64,000 nucleotides of DNA from Natronorubrum daqingense (GTDB lineage Archaea; Halobacteriota; Halobacteria; Halobacteriales; Natrialbaceae), in NCBI RefSeq assembly GCF_001971705.1, contig NZ_CP019327.1:62001-126000 (forward strand), in the 5' to 3' direction. Of this stretch, positions 8,296 through 17,154 are shown piece after piece (positions within the stretch are counted from its first letter, which is position 1; each line of letters begins with the position of its first letter). Position numbers and translations under genes: made by a program. The notes under the pieces are model-generated. The model was not told the origin of the DNA, ran no database searches, and was given only the letters and a program-made list of their open reading frames with translations.

Positions 8296-9765
8296 TCAGT
8301 CAGCACCCAGTTCGTCGAAGTAGAGCGACTGTTGCTCGTCGGCCGCGGGTGACGTCAGCAGCGAGACGCCGACGGTGACGACGAGTCCGATTCCCATACC
8401 GACCAGACCGGCCGTCCACCCGGCGTAGACGCGCGGGACGACGGCGACGAAGAGACTCGAGAGGTAAAACGCCTGACTGAGGACGATTCCGGCGGTGATG
8501 CCGGCCCGAGTCGTCCGTCGCCAGTAGAGGGCGACCATCACGGGGAGGGCGAGCTGGGCGAAACCGCTGAATGCTGCGTCGCCGAGTTCGAACAGCGTGG
8601 CCGGATTCCAGAGGCTGGCGACGAACGCGGCCGTGGCAAAGATCACGACGCCGACTCGAGCGAGGAGATCCTCGCGGCGCTCGGAGAGGTCCGCTTCGAC
8701 GAACGGTCTGTAGAGGTCCCGCGTGAAGTACGACGACCCCGAGAGCAACATCGAGTCCGAAGAGGACATCATCGCAGCCATCGCGCCGGCGATGACCAGC
8801 GCGGCGAACCAGACGGGCGTGTACTCCGCGAGCACGACGGGGAGAACGTTCTCGCCCTCCGGAATCGTCACGTCGAGGCCGCGAGCCCACGCGCCGAGCA
8901 TGAACGAGGGAACGAACAGGAGGACGCAGAGGATCGGCCACAGCGCGAACGATCGTTTGAGTACCGTTCGCGAACCCGCGGCGAAGAATCGCTGGTTCAC
9001 CTGCGGGAACATCGCGACGCCAAAGCCGATCGTGATCGCCGTCGAGAGCATCCACTGAACCGTGTAGAAGTCACTCCCCAGCGCGAGGTGGTGAGCCGCT
9101 TCGGCCTCGAGTGCCGACGTCGCCGCACTCGGACCGCCGACGACGGCGAGCACCCAGAGCAGGGCGATCCACGTCGCGAAGAGCATGAACGCCCCTTGCA
9201 GGGTGTCGGTCCAGGCGATGCCGCGCATGCCGGCGACGACGACGTAGAGGATCATGAACGCCGTAATGAGCCCTGCGCCGACGGCGTAGGGGACGGCCCC
9301 CTCGGTCAGGGCCTCGAGGGCCGTGCCTGCGCCCACCTGCTGGAGCATGACGTACGGAAAGAGCCAAAGCAGGCTGATCCCCGCGACGAGGCCGCGAAGC
9401 CGTCTCGAGGCGAAGCGGTCGCCGAGCATCTCACAGAGGGTGACGTAGTCGTATCGCTGGCCGAGCAGCCACTGTTTGTAGCCGATGACGTACCAGAGGA
9501 TGGCGAAGATGATGCCGTCCATCAGGCCCATGACGAGCACCCATTCGGGGCCTTCCTGATAGGCGACGTTCGGCCCGGCGAAGAACGTGAACGCCGAGAG
9601 GAGCGTCGCAAACGTCGTGAAGAGCAAGACGATGGTTCCAAAGGTTCGACTCGCCAGGTAGAAGTCCTCCGCCGTTCGGTCGGTCAGCCGGTAGGCGACT
9701 AACCCGATGACCAACGCGAGAATCAGGTAGCCGACGATGATACCGAGTTGGATCGCCAGCGTCAC
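8296..9765 (-). CDS. Sodium:solute symporter (SSS family)
   Basis: A 489-residue permease with about 13 membrane helices. The N-terminal region (YRLTDRTAEDFYLASRTFG, then FTTFATLLSAFTFFAGPNVAYQEG) and later GMRGIAWTD and AAMMSSSDSMLLSGSSYFTRDLY are hallmark SSSF segments, the latter forming sodium-site helix 8. The substrate cannot be read from sequence; pairing with a DUF3311 protein occurs in pantothenate/monocarboxylate-type symporters. GTG start at 9765 overlaps the DUF3311 stop (GTGA), indicating translational coupling. Confidence 0.92.
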   Translation of the reverse strand: MTLAIQLGIIVGYLILALVIGLVAYRLTDRTAEDFYLASRTFGTIVLLFTTFATLLSAFTFFAGPNVAYQEGPEWVLVMGLMDGIIFAILWYVIGYKQWLLGQRYDYVTLCEMLGDRFASRRLRGLVAGISLLWLFPYVMLQQVGAGTALEALTEGAVPYAVGAGLITAFMILYVVVAGMRGIAWTDTLQGAFMLFATWIALLWVLAVVGGPSAATSALEAEAAHHLALGSDFYTVQWMLSTAITIGFGVAMFPQVNQRFFAAGSRTVLKRSFALWPILCVLLFVPSFMLGAWARGLDVTIPEGENVLPVVLAEYTPVWFAALVIAGAMAAMMSSSDSMLLSGSSYFTRDLYRPFVEADLSERREDLLARVGVVIFATAAFVASLWNPATLFELGDAAFSGFAQLALPVMVALYWRRTTRAGITAGIVLSQAFYLSSLFVAVVPRVYAGWTAGLVGMGIGLVVTVGVSLLTSPAADEQQSLYFDELGAD

Positions 9766-10037
9766 TGTCGTTCACCTCCCGTCCCCGAGGCTCGACTCGA
9801 GTTTCCCTCGTCGCTCGAGTCCGTCGCCGTCGAGTTCGATTCGATGCCGATCCCCCAGGCTCGTTGGGTAAACACCCAGAAAACGACCGATGCAACCCCC
9901 ATCCAGCCGACGTGCCACCAGAGCCACAGCGGTATTCCCCAGACGACGGTACCGTCACCCCAGAGGAACCACGGAATCGCGAGTCCGCAGAGAACGACCG
10001 CGACGACGATCCACCCCCAGACTTCGAGTCGACGCAT
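9762..10037 (-). CDS. DUF3311 small membrane protein, symporter partner
   Basis: A 91-residue protein with two hydrophobic helices (about residues 8-27 and 37-58). The conserved W-x-P-L-W-L-W and W-G-I segments are typical of DUF3311 (YhdT-like) proteins, which are usually encoded immediately before an SSS-family permease. The acidic Ser/Asp tail is cytoplasmic-looking. ATG at 10037; the stop overlaps the symporter GTG start. It presumably assists the transporter; no enzymatic motif is seen. Confidence 0.85.
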   Translation of the reverse strand: MRRLEVWGWIVVAVVLCGLAIPWFLWGDGTVVWGIPLWLWWHVGWMGVASVVFWVFTQRAWGIGIESNSTATDSSDEGNSSRASGTGGERQ

Positions 10038-10212
10038 ATGCCGTGGTTGGAGTCGACGTTGGTAATCGTTTCCCTTCAACACTATCCATTGAAGAGAATT
10101 TCCTATCGGGTGCTCGAGTGCGTGCCGTCGTGCACTTTCCCCAAGGTGAAATCGCTCTTTCAGGGAGGAGAAAGAGTATAGGGGTCGGCAGGCGAATGTC
10201 ACTTGAACTGAT

Positions 10213-11103
10213 ATGGCCCGGCTGTTTCCGTTCCGTTCTGAGCCCACAGAAACCGAGGGCCAACCGCGCGTCGTCGACCTCGAGGGTGAAGACGCCGACG
10301 CCGTGTTTAGCGCGCTCTCGTCGACGACGGCGCGGCGGATCTACGCACGGTTAGACGACGAACCGGGGACACCGAGTGACGTCGCCGACGCGATCGATTC
10401 CTCGATACAGAACGTCCGCTATCACCTCGAGAACCTCGAGGAGGCGGGATTGGTCGAGGTCGTCGACACCTGGTACTCCTCGCGGGGGAACGAGATGAGC
10501 GTCTACGCGACGACGAATGGGCCGTTGATCGTCACGAGCGACGAATCTGCCGCGAGTCGGCTGCGCGAAGCCCTCTCGAGGTTCGTCGGCGGTCTCACCG
10601 TCCTCGCTGGAGGGAGTCTGTTGGTCCAACTCGGACTGACCAACTGGGCCGAATCAGCCGCTGACGGTTCGGCTGGCGGTGCAGGTGCACCGGCCGGAAC
10701 TGACGACGCTGACGGCACCGACGACACAGACGAGACTGGCGGCGATGGAGCCGATACCGAGAGAGCCGATACCGAGGGAGACGATGTCGACGGAGCCGAC
10801 GCCGATGGAACGGGCGACTCGAGTGCCGACGACGCTGACGACGATTTCGGCGCGCAGGATGCGGACTCCGACGACGAAGCGTCCGGCGAGGACGGCACTG
10901 ATGGCGACGGTGCAGACGGTGACGGCGCAGGTGGGGAATCGATAACCGGTGACGGTTCACTCGAGGGATCAGGGGACGGGACGGCGGAGGTCGCAGAGGT
11001 ACTGTTCACGACGGTGCCCCCGGGTCTACTCTTTTTCCTCGGCGGGTCGGTCGTCTTGCTCGCCGTGACGACGTACTGGTACTGGGTTCGGCCAGCGTAC
11101 TGA
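10213..11103 (+). CDS. ArsR-like winged-helix protein tethered to the membrane
   Basis: A 296-residue regulator. Residues ~28-100 form a winged helix (ALSSTTARRIYARLDDEPGT, then SIQNVRYHLENLEEAGLV). Next come a hydrophobic helix near 125-145, a long low-complexity Asp/Gly/Ala/Thr linker (~150-255) and a C-terminal helix with the WYWVRPAY end. The two helices imply membrane anchoring with an acidic extracellular or cytoplasmic loop. Target genes are unknown; it is divergent from the DUF3311/symporter pair (175-nt shared intergenic), which is a candidate. ATG at 10213. Confidence 0.8.
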   Translation: MARLFPFRSEPTETEGQPRVVDLEGEDADAVFSALSSTTARRIYARLDDEPGTPSDVADAIDSSIQNVRYHLENLEEAGLVEVVDTWYSSRGNEMSVYATTNGPLIVTSDESAASRLREALSRFVGGLTVLAGGSLLVQLGLTNWAESAADGSAGGAGAPAGTDDADGTDDTDETGGDGADTERADTEGDDVDGADADGTGDSSADDADDDFGAQDADSDDEASGEDGTDGDGADGDGAGGESITGDGSLEGSGDGTAEVAEVLFTTVPPGLLFFLGGSVVLLAVTTYWYWVRPAY

Positions 11104-11257
11104 GTGGCCTCGTACTCCTTTCGTGTCGCGTTTCGCTCACGCTCTCGTGACGATAGTGATGATGTACAGGTCAACAGCTATTTCCCCGTCACGGCCCAAA
11201 ATCTAGGTAACCGCTTGCGGTACCGTGTCTGCGGTATCGCATCCGAGGGGAGATACC

Positions 11258-12661
11258 ATGGAAGACACCTCGAAATACCTCATCCACGCCGACGTCACTG
11301 CAGACGGTGTCGTCGAGCGAAGCGACGTCGTCGGGGCCATCTTCGGCCAGACGGAAGGCTTGCTCGGCGACGACCTCGACCTCCGCGACCTCCGGCAATC
11401 GGGGAAAGTTGGGCGCATCGACGTCAAAATATCGAGTACCGCCGGCCAGTCACACGGCCACCTGACCATCGCGACCAGCCTCGACAAGGTCGAAACCGCG
11501 ACGCTCGCGGCCTCGCTCGAGACGACCGATCGCGTCGGCCCGTGTCACGCCGACCTCGAGGTCACGGAGATCGAAGACGTTCGCGCGGCCAAACGCAAGG
11601 AGGTCGTCGATCGAGCGAAGGAACTCCTGCAGACGGGATTCGACGACTCCGTGATGAGCTCCGAGGAGATTCTCTCGGAGGTCCGCCAACACGTTCGCGT
11701 CGAGGACATCACCGAGTACGAGGGCCTTCCCGCCGGGCCGCGAGTGACCGACAGCGACGCGATAATCGTGGTCGAAGGCCGCTCGGACGTGCTCACCCTG
11801 CTCAAGTACGGCGTCAAAAACGCCATCGCGGTCGAGGGGACCAACGTTCCCGACGCCGTGGCCGAACTCTCACACCACCGGACGGTGACGGCGTTTCTCG
11901 ACGGCGACCGCGGCGGTGACCTCATCTTCGAAGAACTCGCGCAGGTCGGCGACGTCGATTACGTGGCGTTCGCGCCGTCGGGAACCTCCGTCGAGGAACT
12001 CGATCACCACCAATTGTTCGCCTCGCTGCGCAACAAAACCCCCTACGACGTCGTCTCGGGGGTAAACGAACCGCGGGAGGCGGTCGCTGCGACGGACGGC
12101 AGTTCGACCCCCGCACCGGCACCGACGGAGACTGAGCGCAACTCGCCTCCGAACGCGACGGAATCGACACCGACGGCGACTCGAGACGTCTCAGACGCGC
12201 CTGCGATTTCCACCCCCACTGACGACGCGACGACGACGCGCTCGTCGACACGTCCGGATGCACTCGAGGACGCGGACGCGGTCGACTCGGCCCCCACATC
12301 ACGCGATGCGACGTCACCGCAGGCACTCGAGGACGATTCCGAGTCGCCCCGGACCGTTTACGAGCACGCGACGGCGATCATCCGGGCGGAGACCGACACC
12401 GTCCGGTTCCTCGACGCCGACGGTGAGCCGATCGACGAAGCGCCCGCCGGGGAGGTCTACGACGAACTCGAGGGACTCGAGTCGGCCCCGGCGACGGTCG
12501 TTCTCGACGATATCCTCGATCAGCGAGTACTCGACCTGGCGGCTGACCGCGGCGTCGAACGGATCGTCGCCCAGTCGCTCGGTCAGTTCACCAAGCGGCC
12601 GACGGGCGTGCAGATACACGCAATCGACGACATCGCCGCGGAGCCACCCGAGACGGAGTAA
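11258..12661 (+). CDS. dnaG: Archaeal DnaG-type primase / exosome subunit
   Basis: A 467-residue DnaG-like protein. Starting at MEDTSKYLIHADV, it has a conserved N-terminal domain and a TOPRIM domain, with the catalytic Glu in IIVVEGRSDV (~169-178) and the DGDRGG metal site (215-220). Residues ~275-365 are a Ser/Thr/Asp-rich disordered insert between TOPRIM and the C-terminal domain. In archaea this protein associates with the RNA exosome and has weak primase activity. ATG at 11258 is preferred over the start at 11225 because family members begin with MEDT. Confidence 0.95.
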   Translation: MEDTSKYLIHADVTADGVVERSDVVGAIFGQTEGLLGDDLDLRDLRQSGKVGRIDVKISSTAGQSHGHLTIATSLDKVETATLAASLETTDRVGPCHADLEVTEIEDVRAAKRKEVVDRAKELLQTGFDDSVMSSEEILSEVRQHVRVEDITEYEGLPAGPRVTDSDAIIVVEGRSDVLTLLKYGVKNAIAVEGTNVPDAVAELSHHRTVTAFLDGDRGGDLIFEELAQVGDVDYVAFAPSGTSVEELDHHQLFASLRNKTPYDVVSGVNEPREAVAATDGSSTPAPAPTETERNSPPNATESTPTATRDVSDAPAISTPTDDATTTRSSTRPDALEDADAVDSAPTSRDATSPQALEDDSESPRTVYEHATAIIRAETDTVRFLDADGEPIDEAPAGEVYDELEGLESAPATVVLDDILDQRVLDLAADRGVERIVAQSLGQFTKRPTGVQIHAIDDIAAEPPETE

Positions 12662-12747
12662 CCCTTCGGCTCTCGGGTTCTTCCGGACTTCTTGAAGATG
12701 CTCGGACCGACGTGTTGATACCCGTGCCGGCGCACGATTCGCTCGAG

Positions 12748-12885
12748 ATGTCCCCGCCACCGACGGCCGCACTCGCCTTGCTCGGACTCTGGATACTCGT
12801 CGTGTTCGCCGCGACGAACGCGGCTGCGTACTCTCAGTGGTGGTCGAGTACGGAGGTCGATCCGACGGCAGACGAGCCGAATTGA
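12748..12885 (+). CDS. Small single-helix membrane protein
   Basis: A 45-residue open frame beginning MSPPPTAALALLGLWILVVF, with one hydrophobic helix followed by an Asn/Ala/Tyr stretch and a short acidic tail. It lies 86 nt after dnaG and 22 nt before the convergent DUF92 stop. An in-frame GTG at 12724 could extend it by 8 residues. Composition (acidic tail, third-position G/C) fits a real haloarchaeal microprotein, but no family is recognised. Confidence 0.45.
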   Translation: MSPPPTAALALLGLWILVVFAATNAAAYSQWWSSTEVDPTADEPN

Positions 12886-12907
12886 CTGAATTTCGCCGGT
12901 GCTCTCC

Positions 12908-14260
12908 TCAGCCGAAGACGGCGAACGAGACGACGAGGAGTGCACAGATTATCGCTCCAGAGAGCGTCGCGAGGAAGTTTACCCCCTGATTTCCGAGCAC
13001 CGTCCCCTCGAGCGTCGCTCCCAGCAGACTGTCGACGGTCATCCCGACGATGCCGGCGGTGACGATGATGACGGCACCGACGACGGTGACCTCGGGAAAG
13101 AGGAGGTAGGAGATGCCGGCGACGACCACTGCGCCGGCGATACCGGCGACTTCACCCTGCCAGGTGACGCCGCCGTCGGTGCCCGGTTCGACGGGCTCGA
13201 GGGTCGTGATCAGTCGGGGCGTCTCGAAGACGCTGCCGATCTCGCTCGAGAGGGTGTCGCTCATGGCCGTCGCCACAGAGCCGGCAAAGGCGAACAGAAA
13301 CAGCGTCGGTTCGGGGTCTCCGGGCACGAGCGAGGCCGAACTGGCAGCGTAGCCGAGGACGGCGATGATCGCGACCGCTGCGTTCCCGAGGACGTTCCCG
13401 CTGCCGCGTGCGCCGTCGTTCGCTTCGGCGACGCCCATCTCCGCTTTCTCTTCGTACCGGAACTTCGAGGAGAGGCCGCCGATCGCGAAAAAGGAGATCA
13501 AGACGACGAACCAGCCGTACCCGCCGAGGACGATCGTCAATAATCCGAGCAACACGCCGGTGAGCATCCCCGCGATGGAAGCCGTCTTGAGGGCGTAAGA
13601 GGCGTAGCCGAGGGCTGCGGTAATTGCGAGTGCGAGGGCGATTTCGCCGACCGTGAGCGAGAGTGCTGGCTCGAGTTCGGCGAGCAGCCAACCCAGGAGG
13701 CCAACCGAGAGCATGACGATCGGGTCGTCGCGTGCGAGGAAGATGTCGCGTAACAGTGAAGCGAGGAGCGCGCCGCTCGCGCCGAGAAAGACCATCGTCG
13801 GGGCGCTCGAGCCGATCGTTTCCTGAACGCCGCTTTCAGCGGTGAGTGCGTACGTAACGGCCTGTCCGGCGACGGAACCACCGGTCGAGACCAGGCAGAA
13901 GACGGCTACGGGGACGATGGTGTGGTCGGTTCGGCGTCGAGTGAGTTGCTCTGCGACGTTGCCGTAGCCGATGAGCAACACGGTGGCGACGAAGATGACG
14001 ACCGACATCGACGTCGTAATCGAAATGAGTCCGAGCGTCACGGCCGCGAGAACGAAGGTGATGAGTCCGTACAGCCGTCCGTCCTCGTAATCACCCGGGT
14101 ACGCGAGGAGGTCGAAGAGCGGCCCGTCGGTGACGGCGAACGCACCCAAAATGACCGTGGCTGCGATCGCAGCGCCAACCCACGGGCCGCCGACCGGGAC
14201 GGCGAGGGCGAGCGTACAAAGGAGTGCAAACGCACCTGCCCGCCGAACGGCTGCTGTCAC
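12908..14260 (-). CDS. DUF92 integral membrane protein (possible prenyl-phosphate kinase)
   Basis: A 450-residue membrane protein with about 12 helices. The C-terminal half carries the DUF92 signature: the GGLSSKFRYEEKAEMGVAEA loop, then RGSGNVLGNAA, then FAFAGSVATAMSDTLSSEIG, then TDGGVTWQGEVAG. DUF92 includes plant/cyanobacterial VTE6, a phytyl-phosphate kinase, so archaeal members may phosphorylate prenyl phosphates. That is inference. The position next to two cis-prenyltransferase-family genes (14467-15072 and 15628-16584) supports a lipid-carrier role. The N-terminal half resembles a separate hydrophobic domain. ATG at 14260. Confidence 0.85.
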   Translation of the reverse strand: MTAAVRRAGAFALLCTLALAVPVGGPWVGAAIAATVILGAFAVTDGPLFDLLAYPGDYEDGRLYGLITFVLAAVTLGLISITTSMSVVIFVATVLLIGYGNVAEQLTRRRTDHTIVPVAVFCLVSTGGSVAGQAVTYALTAESGVQETIGSSAPTMVFLGASGALLASLLRDIFLARDDPIVMLSVGLLGWLLAELEPALSLTVGEIALALAITAALGYASYALKTASIAGMLTGVLLGLLTIVLGGYGWFVVLISFFAIGGLSSKFRYEEKAEMGVAEANDGARGSGNVLGNAAVAIIAVLGYAASSASLVPGDPEPTLFLFAFAGSVATAMSDTLSSEIGSVFETPRLITTLEPVEPGTDGGVTWQGEVAGIAGAVVVAGISYLLFPEVTVVGAVIIVTAGIVGMTVDSLLGATLEGTVLGNQGVNFLATLSGAIICALLVVSFAVFG

Positions 14261-14431
14261 GATATCGAGTCCTTTCTGTGGCGATTACTTGAAGGTTCGT
14301 GAACCGTTCCGAACCCTCTCACACCCGTGTTTTCGCCATCCTCAGTGAGTCACGCACCGGGCACCGTCCTCGAGTGTGCACGATCGAACGGTCCGCTTTG
14401 GGTTTCGCGTTCCCGTGGCGTGAAAACCCGT

Positions 14432-14443
14432 AACCGGTATAGG
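14432..14443 (+). promoter_or_regulatory. TATA-like box before cis-prenyltransferase-like gene
   Basis: The sequence AACCGGTATAGG is centred about 29 nt before the GTG at 14467, the spacing expected for a leaderless haloarchaeal transcript. It supports the GTG start over internal alternatives. Confidence 0.35.
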
Positions 14444-14466
14444 AACGGGCGGGAAACGCTCCCGCT

Positions 14467-15072
14467 GTGGGAGTGTACGAACAGTATCTGTCGCTTCGCA
14501 TTCGCCGCCACGAGGGTGAGCCGCCGGACCACATCGCCCTCGTCCTCACCGAACGGGACTTGCTCGAGCGCGGAGCGTACGAGACGCTGACCGACTGTTT
14601 CGGCTGGGCGTTCGAGTACGCCTCGCAGGTGACGGTGTACGTGAGCGTTCTCGACACGGCTGCCGTTCCGGCGTTGCGACGAGAACTCGAGACGATCGAG
14701 GCACCGCAACCGGTTGCCGTTCGCGGACCGGACGACCGGACGCGCGCCGACGCGCCGATTCGGATCGGGATCGGCCTCGGGGGCAAACACGAGTTCACCA
14801 GCGCCGTCAGGACGCTCGCGACGCGGGTCGAAGATGGCGAACTCGAGCCCGACGAGATCGACGACGAGCAGGTCGAAGAACACCTGATCTTTCCCTCCGA
14901 ACCCGACCTCGTCATCAAAACCGGTGCCGAGCGACTCTCCGATTTCATGATCTGGCAATCGGTGTACTCGGAGTTGTACTTCACCGACGTCAACTGGCGG
15001 GACCTCCGCAAACGAGACTTCTTGCGTGCCGTTCGAGAGTACTGCAATCGCTCTCGACGGTTCGGTCGATAG
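14467..15072 (+). CDS. cis-Prenyltransferase-family protein, NgBR-like (catalytic Asp lost)
   Basis: A 201-residue relative of undecaprenyl diphosphate synthase. The second half aligns well: DLVIKTGAERLSDFMIWQ (147-164), YSELYFTDVNW, and a C-terminal RSRRFG ending at residue 200, the RxG motif needed for activity. The N-terminal diphosphate-binding motif (DGN-RxA) is missing; the matching region reads LVLTERDLLERG (26-37). The protein is also about 50 residues shorter than active enzymes. This combination is characteristic of the non-catalytic subunit (NgBR/Nus1) of heteromeric cis-prenyltransferases. The partner candidate is at 15628-16584. GTG start inferred from promoter spacing. Confidence 0.8.
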   Translation: MGVYEQYLSLRIRRHEGEPPDHIALVLTERDLLERGAYETLTDCFGWAFEYASQVTVYVSVLDTAAVPALRRELETIEAPQPVAVRGPDDRTRADAPIRIGIGLGGKHEFTSAVRTLATRVEDGELEPDEIDDEQVEEHLIFPSEPDLVIKTGAERLSDFMIWQSVYSELYFTDVNWRDLRKRDFLRAVREYCNRSRRFGR

Positions 15073-15082
15073 GAAACGTCGG

Positions 15083-15457
15083 TTACCGATCTACTCCTGT
15101 GCGCGCCGGTGTCTCGACGGTTTCCACTACCACACCGAGTGGATTCTCGAGCCCGACGATCGGCCCGTCGACGGACAACTCCTCGCCCTGTAATTCGTAG
15201 CTGAGAACACCATAATCCTCGAGTTTTGGCAGTATCTCGTGGACGAGTGACACGCGTGCACGCTCCAATGAGACACCGTCGAGACGCGCCATTCCCGACG
15301 CGAGAGACTCGAGTGTGAGCGTCGGCTCGGCCCTCGAGAGGAGATAGATGCTGATCCGCGTCCGACCGGTTGCGAGGATGGAGTACGCCGTCTCGACGGA
15401 CAGATCGGTCACCCGTGCAAACCTGTCGATGTCGATACGAATGTGGGGTGATGACAT
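15083..15457 (-). CDS. DUF7344-like winged-helix protein
   Basis: A 124-residue haloarchaeal protein. Residues ~20-95 read like the DUF7344 fold: a helix SVETAYSILATGRTRISIYLL, then SLERARVSLVHEILPKLEDYGVLSYE ending in a wing. No catalytic residues are seen. It is probably DNA-binding or a signalling adaptor. It lies between the two cis-prenyltransferase-family genes, head-on to the first (10 nt between stops). ATG at 15457. Confidence 0.65.
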   Translation of the reverse strand: MSSPHIRIDIDRFARVTDLSVETAYSILATGRTRISIYLLSRAEPTLTLESLASGMARLDGVSLERARVSLVHEILPKLEDYGVLSYELQGEELSVDGPIVGLENPLGVVVETVETPARTGVDR

Positions 15458-15627
15458 GGTTACTGATGCACGAATGACAACTATAGCTCTTGTGGAACAA
15501 TGCTGTCACGTCGAGAATAATACTACTGCGAAAATGCCGACTGAAGCGGCTCGTACGGGTGCTGTAACGGTTTCCCGATAATCACTCCCCGGAGCAGCGA
15601 CCACCGGTAAAGAACCACGACAGCCGC

Positions 15628-16584
15628 TCAGTCCGCGGCCTGTCCGCTCGAGTCGAGTCCGTCGGCGTGAGTGCTCTCGGTCGTCTCGAGCTCTTCCGGA
15701 TCGGGTTGCTCGCCGGAGGGCAGCGAATCGCGGAATCGTTCGACGACCGATTTCGCTTCGACGAGTTCGGGATCGCTGACGGCTCCGAGGAGGGCGATGG
15801 CGCGTCGCGCACGGGTTCGTCGCCAGGACTCCTCGCGGTGCTCGTAGGTCCGGATTCCGCGAAGGAAGTCCGCCTTGGAGAACTCCGGCCAGTAGGGAGC
15901 ACAGAAGAAGACTGCCGCTTCGTTTCCGTTGGCGTGCCACGGCAGGAAGTTCGAGGTCCGTTCGTCCCCGCCCGTTCGGATGATCAAGTCGACGTCGCGA
16001 ACCGGGCGGTCGTAGAGTCGGTTTTCGATCGTCTCGACGGTGATCTCTCCGGGCTCGAGCCCCGCGCGCTCGACGTCCGTTGCGACGCCCTGAACCGCCT
16101 CGAGCAGTTGTGACCGGCCGCCGTAGGCGAGGGCGATGTTGAGAACGAACTGATCGTAGCTTCGGGTTCGGCGTTCGGCGTACTCGACGGCGTCGCGGAC
16201 GCGTTCGGGGAGGCGTTCGACCTCGCCGAGGGCGCGAATTTGGACGCCGTTATCGTGAACGCGGTCGGCGTCGGCGAACTCGCGGAGTTTCTCACAGAGC
16301 AGGTCGAACAGCGCCTCGTTTTCCGCTTCCGGCCGGTCGAAGTTCTCCGTCGAGAACGTGTACAGCGTGAGCTCCTCGACGCCGATTTCCTGACACCACT
16401 CGAGGACCTGTTCGGTCGTCTGGACGCCTTCGCGGTGGCCGTCGGTCGCGTCGTCGCCCTTCCGACGGGCGTACCGTCTGTTCCCGTCTTGAATAACTGC
16501 AACGTGCGTCGGCGCGCCGGAAACCTCTCTCGAGAGCACCTCCTCGTAGACTGCATCGACGCGTTGCCGGAGCCAGCGCTTCAT
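15628..16584 (-). CDS. uppS: cis-Prenyltransferase catalytic subunit (UppS/DHDDS family)
   Basis: Condenses isopentenyl diphosphate units in cis to build the polyprenyl (dolichyl-type) carrier for glycosylation. The 318-residue protein has the active-site QDGNRRYARR (32-41, catalytic Asp33), YTFSTENF, and the IPP-binding RTGGDERTSNFLPW near 205-218. Typical homodimeric enzymes end with RRFG near here. This one continues YEHREESWRRTRARRAI with no RxG, and then has a ~70-residue acidic tail. The missing RxG is supplied by the neighbour at 14467-15072. ATG at 16584. Confidence 0.93.
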   Translation of the reverse strand: MKRWLRQRVDAVYEEVLSREVSGAPTHVAVIQDGNRRYARRKGDDATDGHREGVQTTEQVLEWCQEIGVEELTLYTFSTENFDRPEAENEALFDLLCEKLREFADADRVHDNGVQIRALGEVERLPERVRDAVEYAERRTRSYDQFVLNIALAYGGRSQLLEAVQGVATDVERAGLEPGEITVETIENRLYDRPVRDVDLIIRTGGDERTSNFLPWHANGNEAAVFFCAPYWPEFSKADFLRGIRTYEHREESWRRTRARRAIALLGAVSDPELVEAKSVVERFRDSLPSGEQPDPEELETTESTHADGLDSSGQAAD

Positions 16585-16652
16585 TGGCGAACAAAAGGTC
16601 AGCGATCCCTATGTGTCTTGTGTGGTATACGACACCATGAGAACGAAAGGGG

Positions 16653-16678
16653 CGTCACGAACGGGGGAAATCGTGACG
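16653..16678. repeat. Small inverted repeat in divergent promoter region
   Basis: Arms CGTCACGA (16653-16660) and TCGTGACG (16671-16678) are perfect complements around a 10-nt loop. They lie between the uppS start and the DUF5778 gene and could be an operator or a stem-loop. Confidence 0.4.
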
Positions 16679-16709
16679 GCTATCAGTTCGGCGTGCGTCG
16701 CGGTGGACA

Positions 16710-17114
16710 ATGGCAGACACCATCGACGACGACCTCTACCGGCGGACCAAGGCGTTGCTCGAGCCGGGCGAAATCGACCTCAACGGTGCGATCGTCCACA
16801 CCGACTACGACGGGCAAGCGGACGTCCAGATGATGCAGGCGACGATCGACGTCGGCGACGTTATCGCCACGCACTCGGGTCACGATCCGACCGACTGTTA
16901 CGTCTACTCGGGCAACGACGATACCGACTTTTCCTCGAACCAACACCAGGGGCTGACGCTCGAGGACGAGGAATTCGTCTGGGAGTGCCAGCAACTCCTG
17001 CGAGAGGGGAGTTTCGACATCGTGATCTACTACCGAGCGAGCGCCGATCACGAGGCGATTCTCGACGACATCCGCGACCTCGGCTTCGACGTCACGGGCG
17101 TTCGCGGCGACTAA
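16710..17114 (+). CDS. DUF5778-family haloarchaeal protein
   Basis: A 134-residue acidic protein beginning MADTIDDDLYRRTKALLEPGE and ending DLGFDVTGVRGD. The alternating strand/helix pattern and motifs such as GAIVHTDYDG and EDEEFVWECQQLLREG resemble the haloarchaeal family DUF5778, whose function is unknown. It is 40 nt upstream of the heme operon on the same strand, but a TATA-like box lies in between, so it may be a separate unit. ATG at 16710. Confidence 0.75.
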   Translation: MADTIDDDLYRRTKALLEPGEIDLNGAIVHTDYDGQADVQMMQATIDVGDVIATHSGHDPTDCYVYSGNDDTDFSSNQHQGLTLEDEEFVWECQQLLREGSFDIVIYYRASADHEAILDDIRDLGFDVTGVRGD

Positions 17115-17120
17115 AGGACG

Positions 17121-17132
17121 GATTGTTTATCA
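17121..17132 (+). promoter_or_regulatory. TATA-like box of heme operon
   Basis: GATTGTTTATCA is centred about 28 nt before the ATG at 17155, the typical haloarchaeal leaderless arrangement. It gives the ahbAB gene its own promoter despite the close upstream gene. Confidence 0.5.
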
Positions 17133-17154
17133 GCGAGCAGTACCGAGCACGCGT

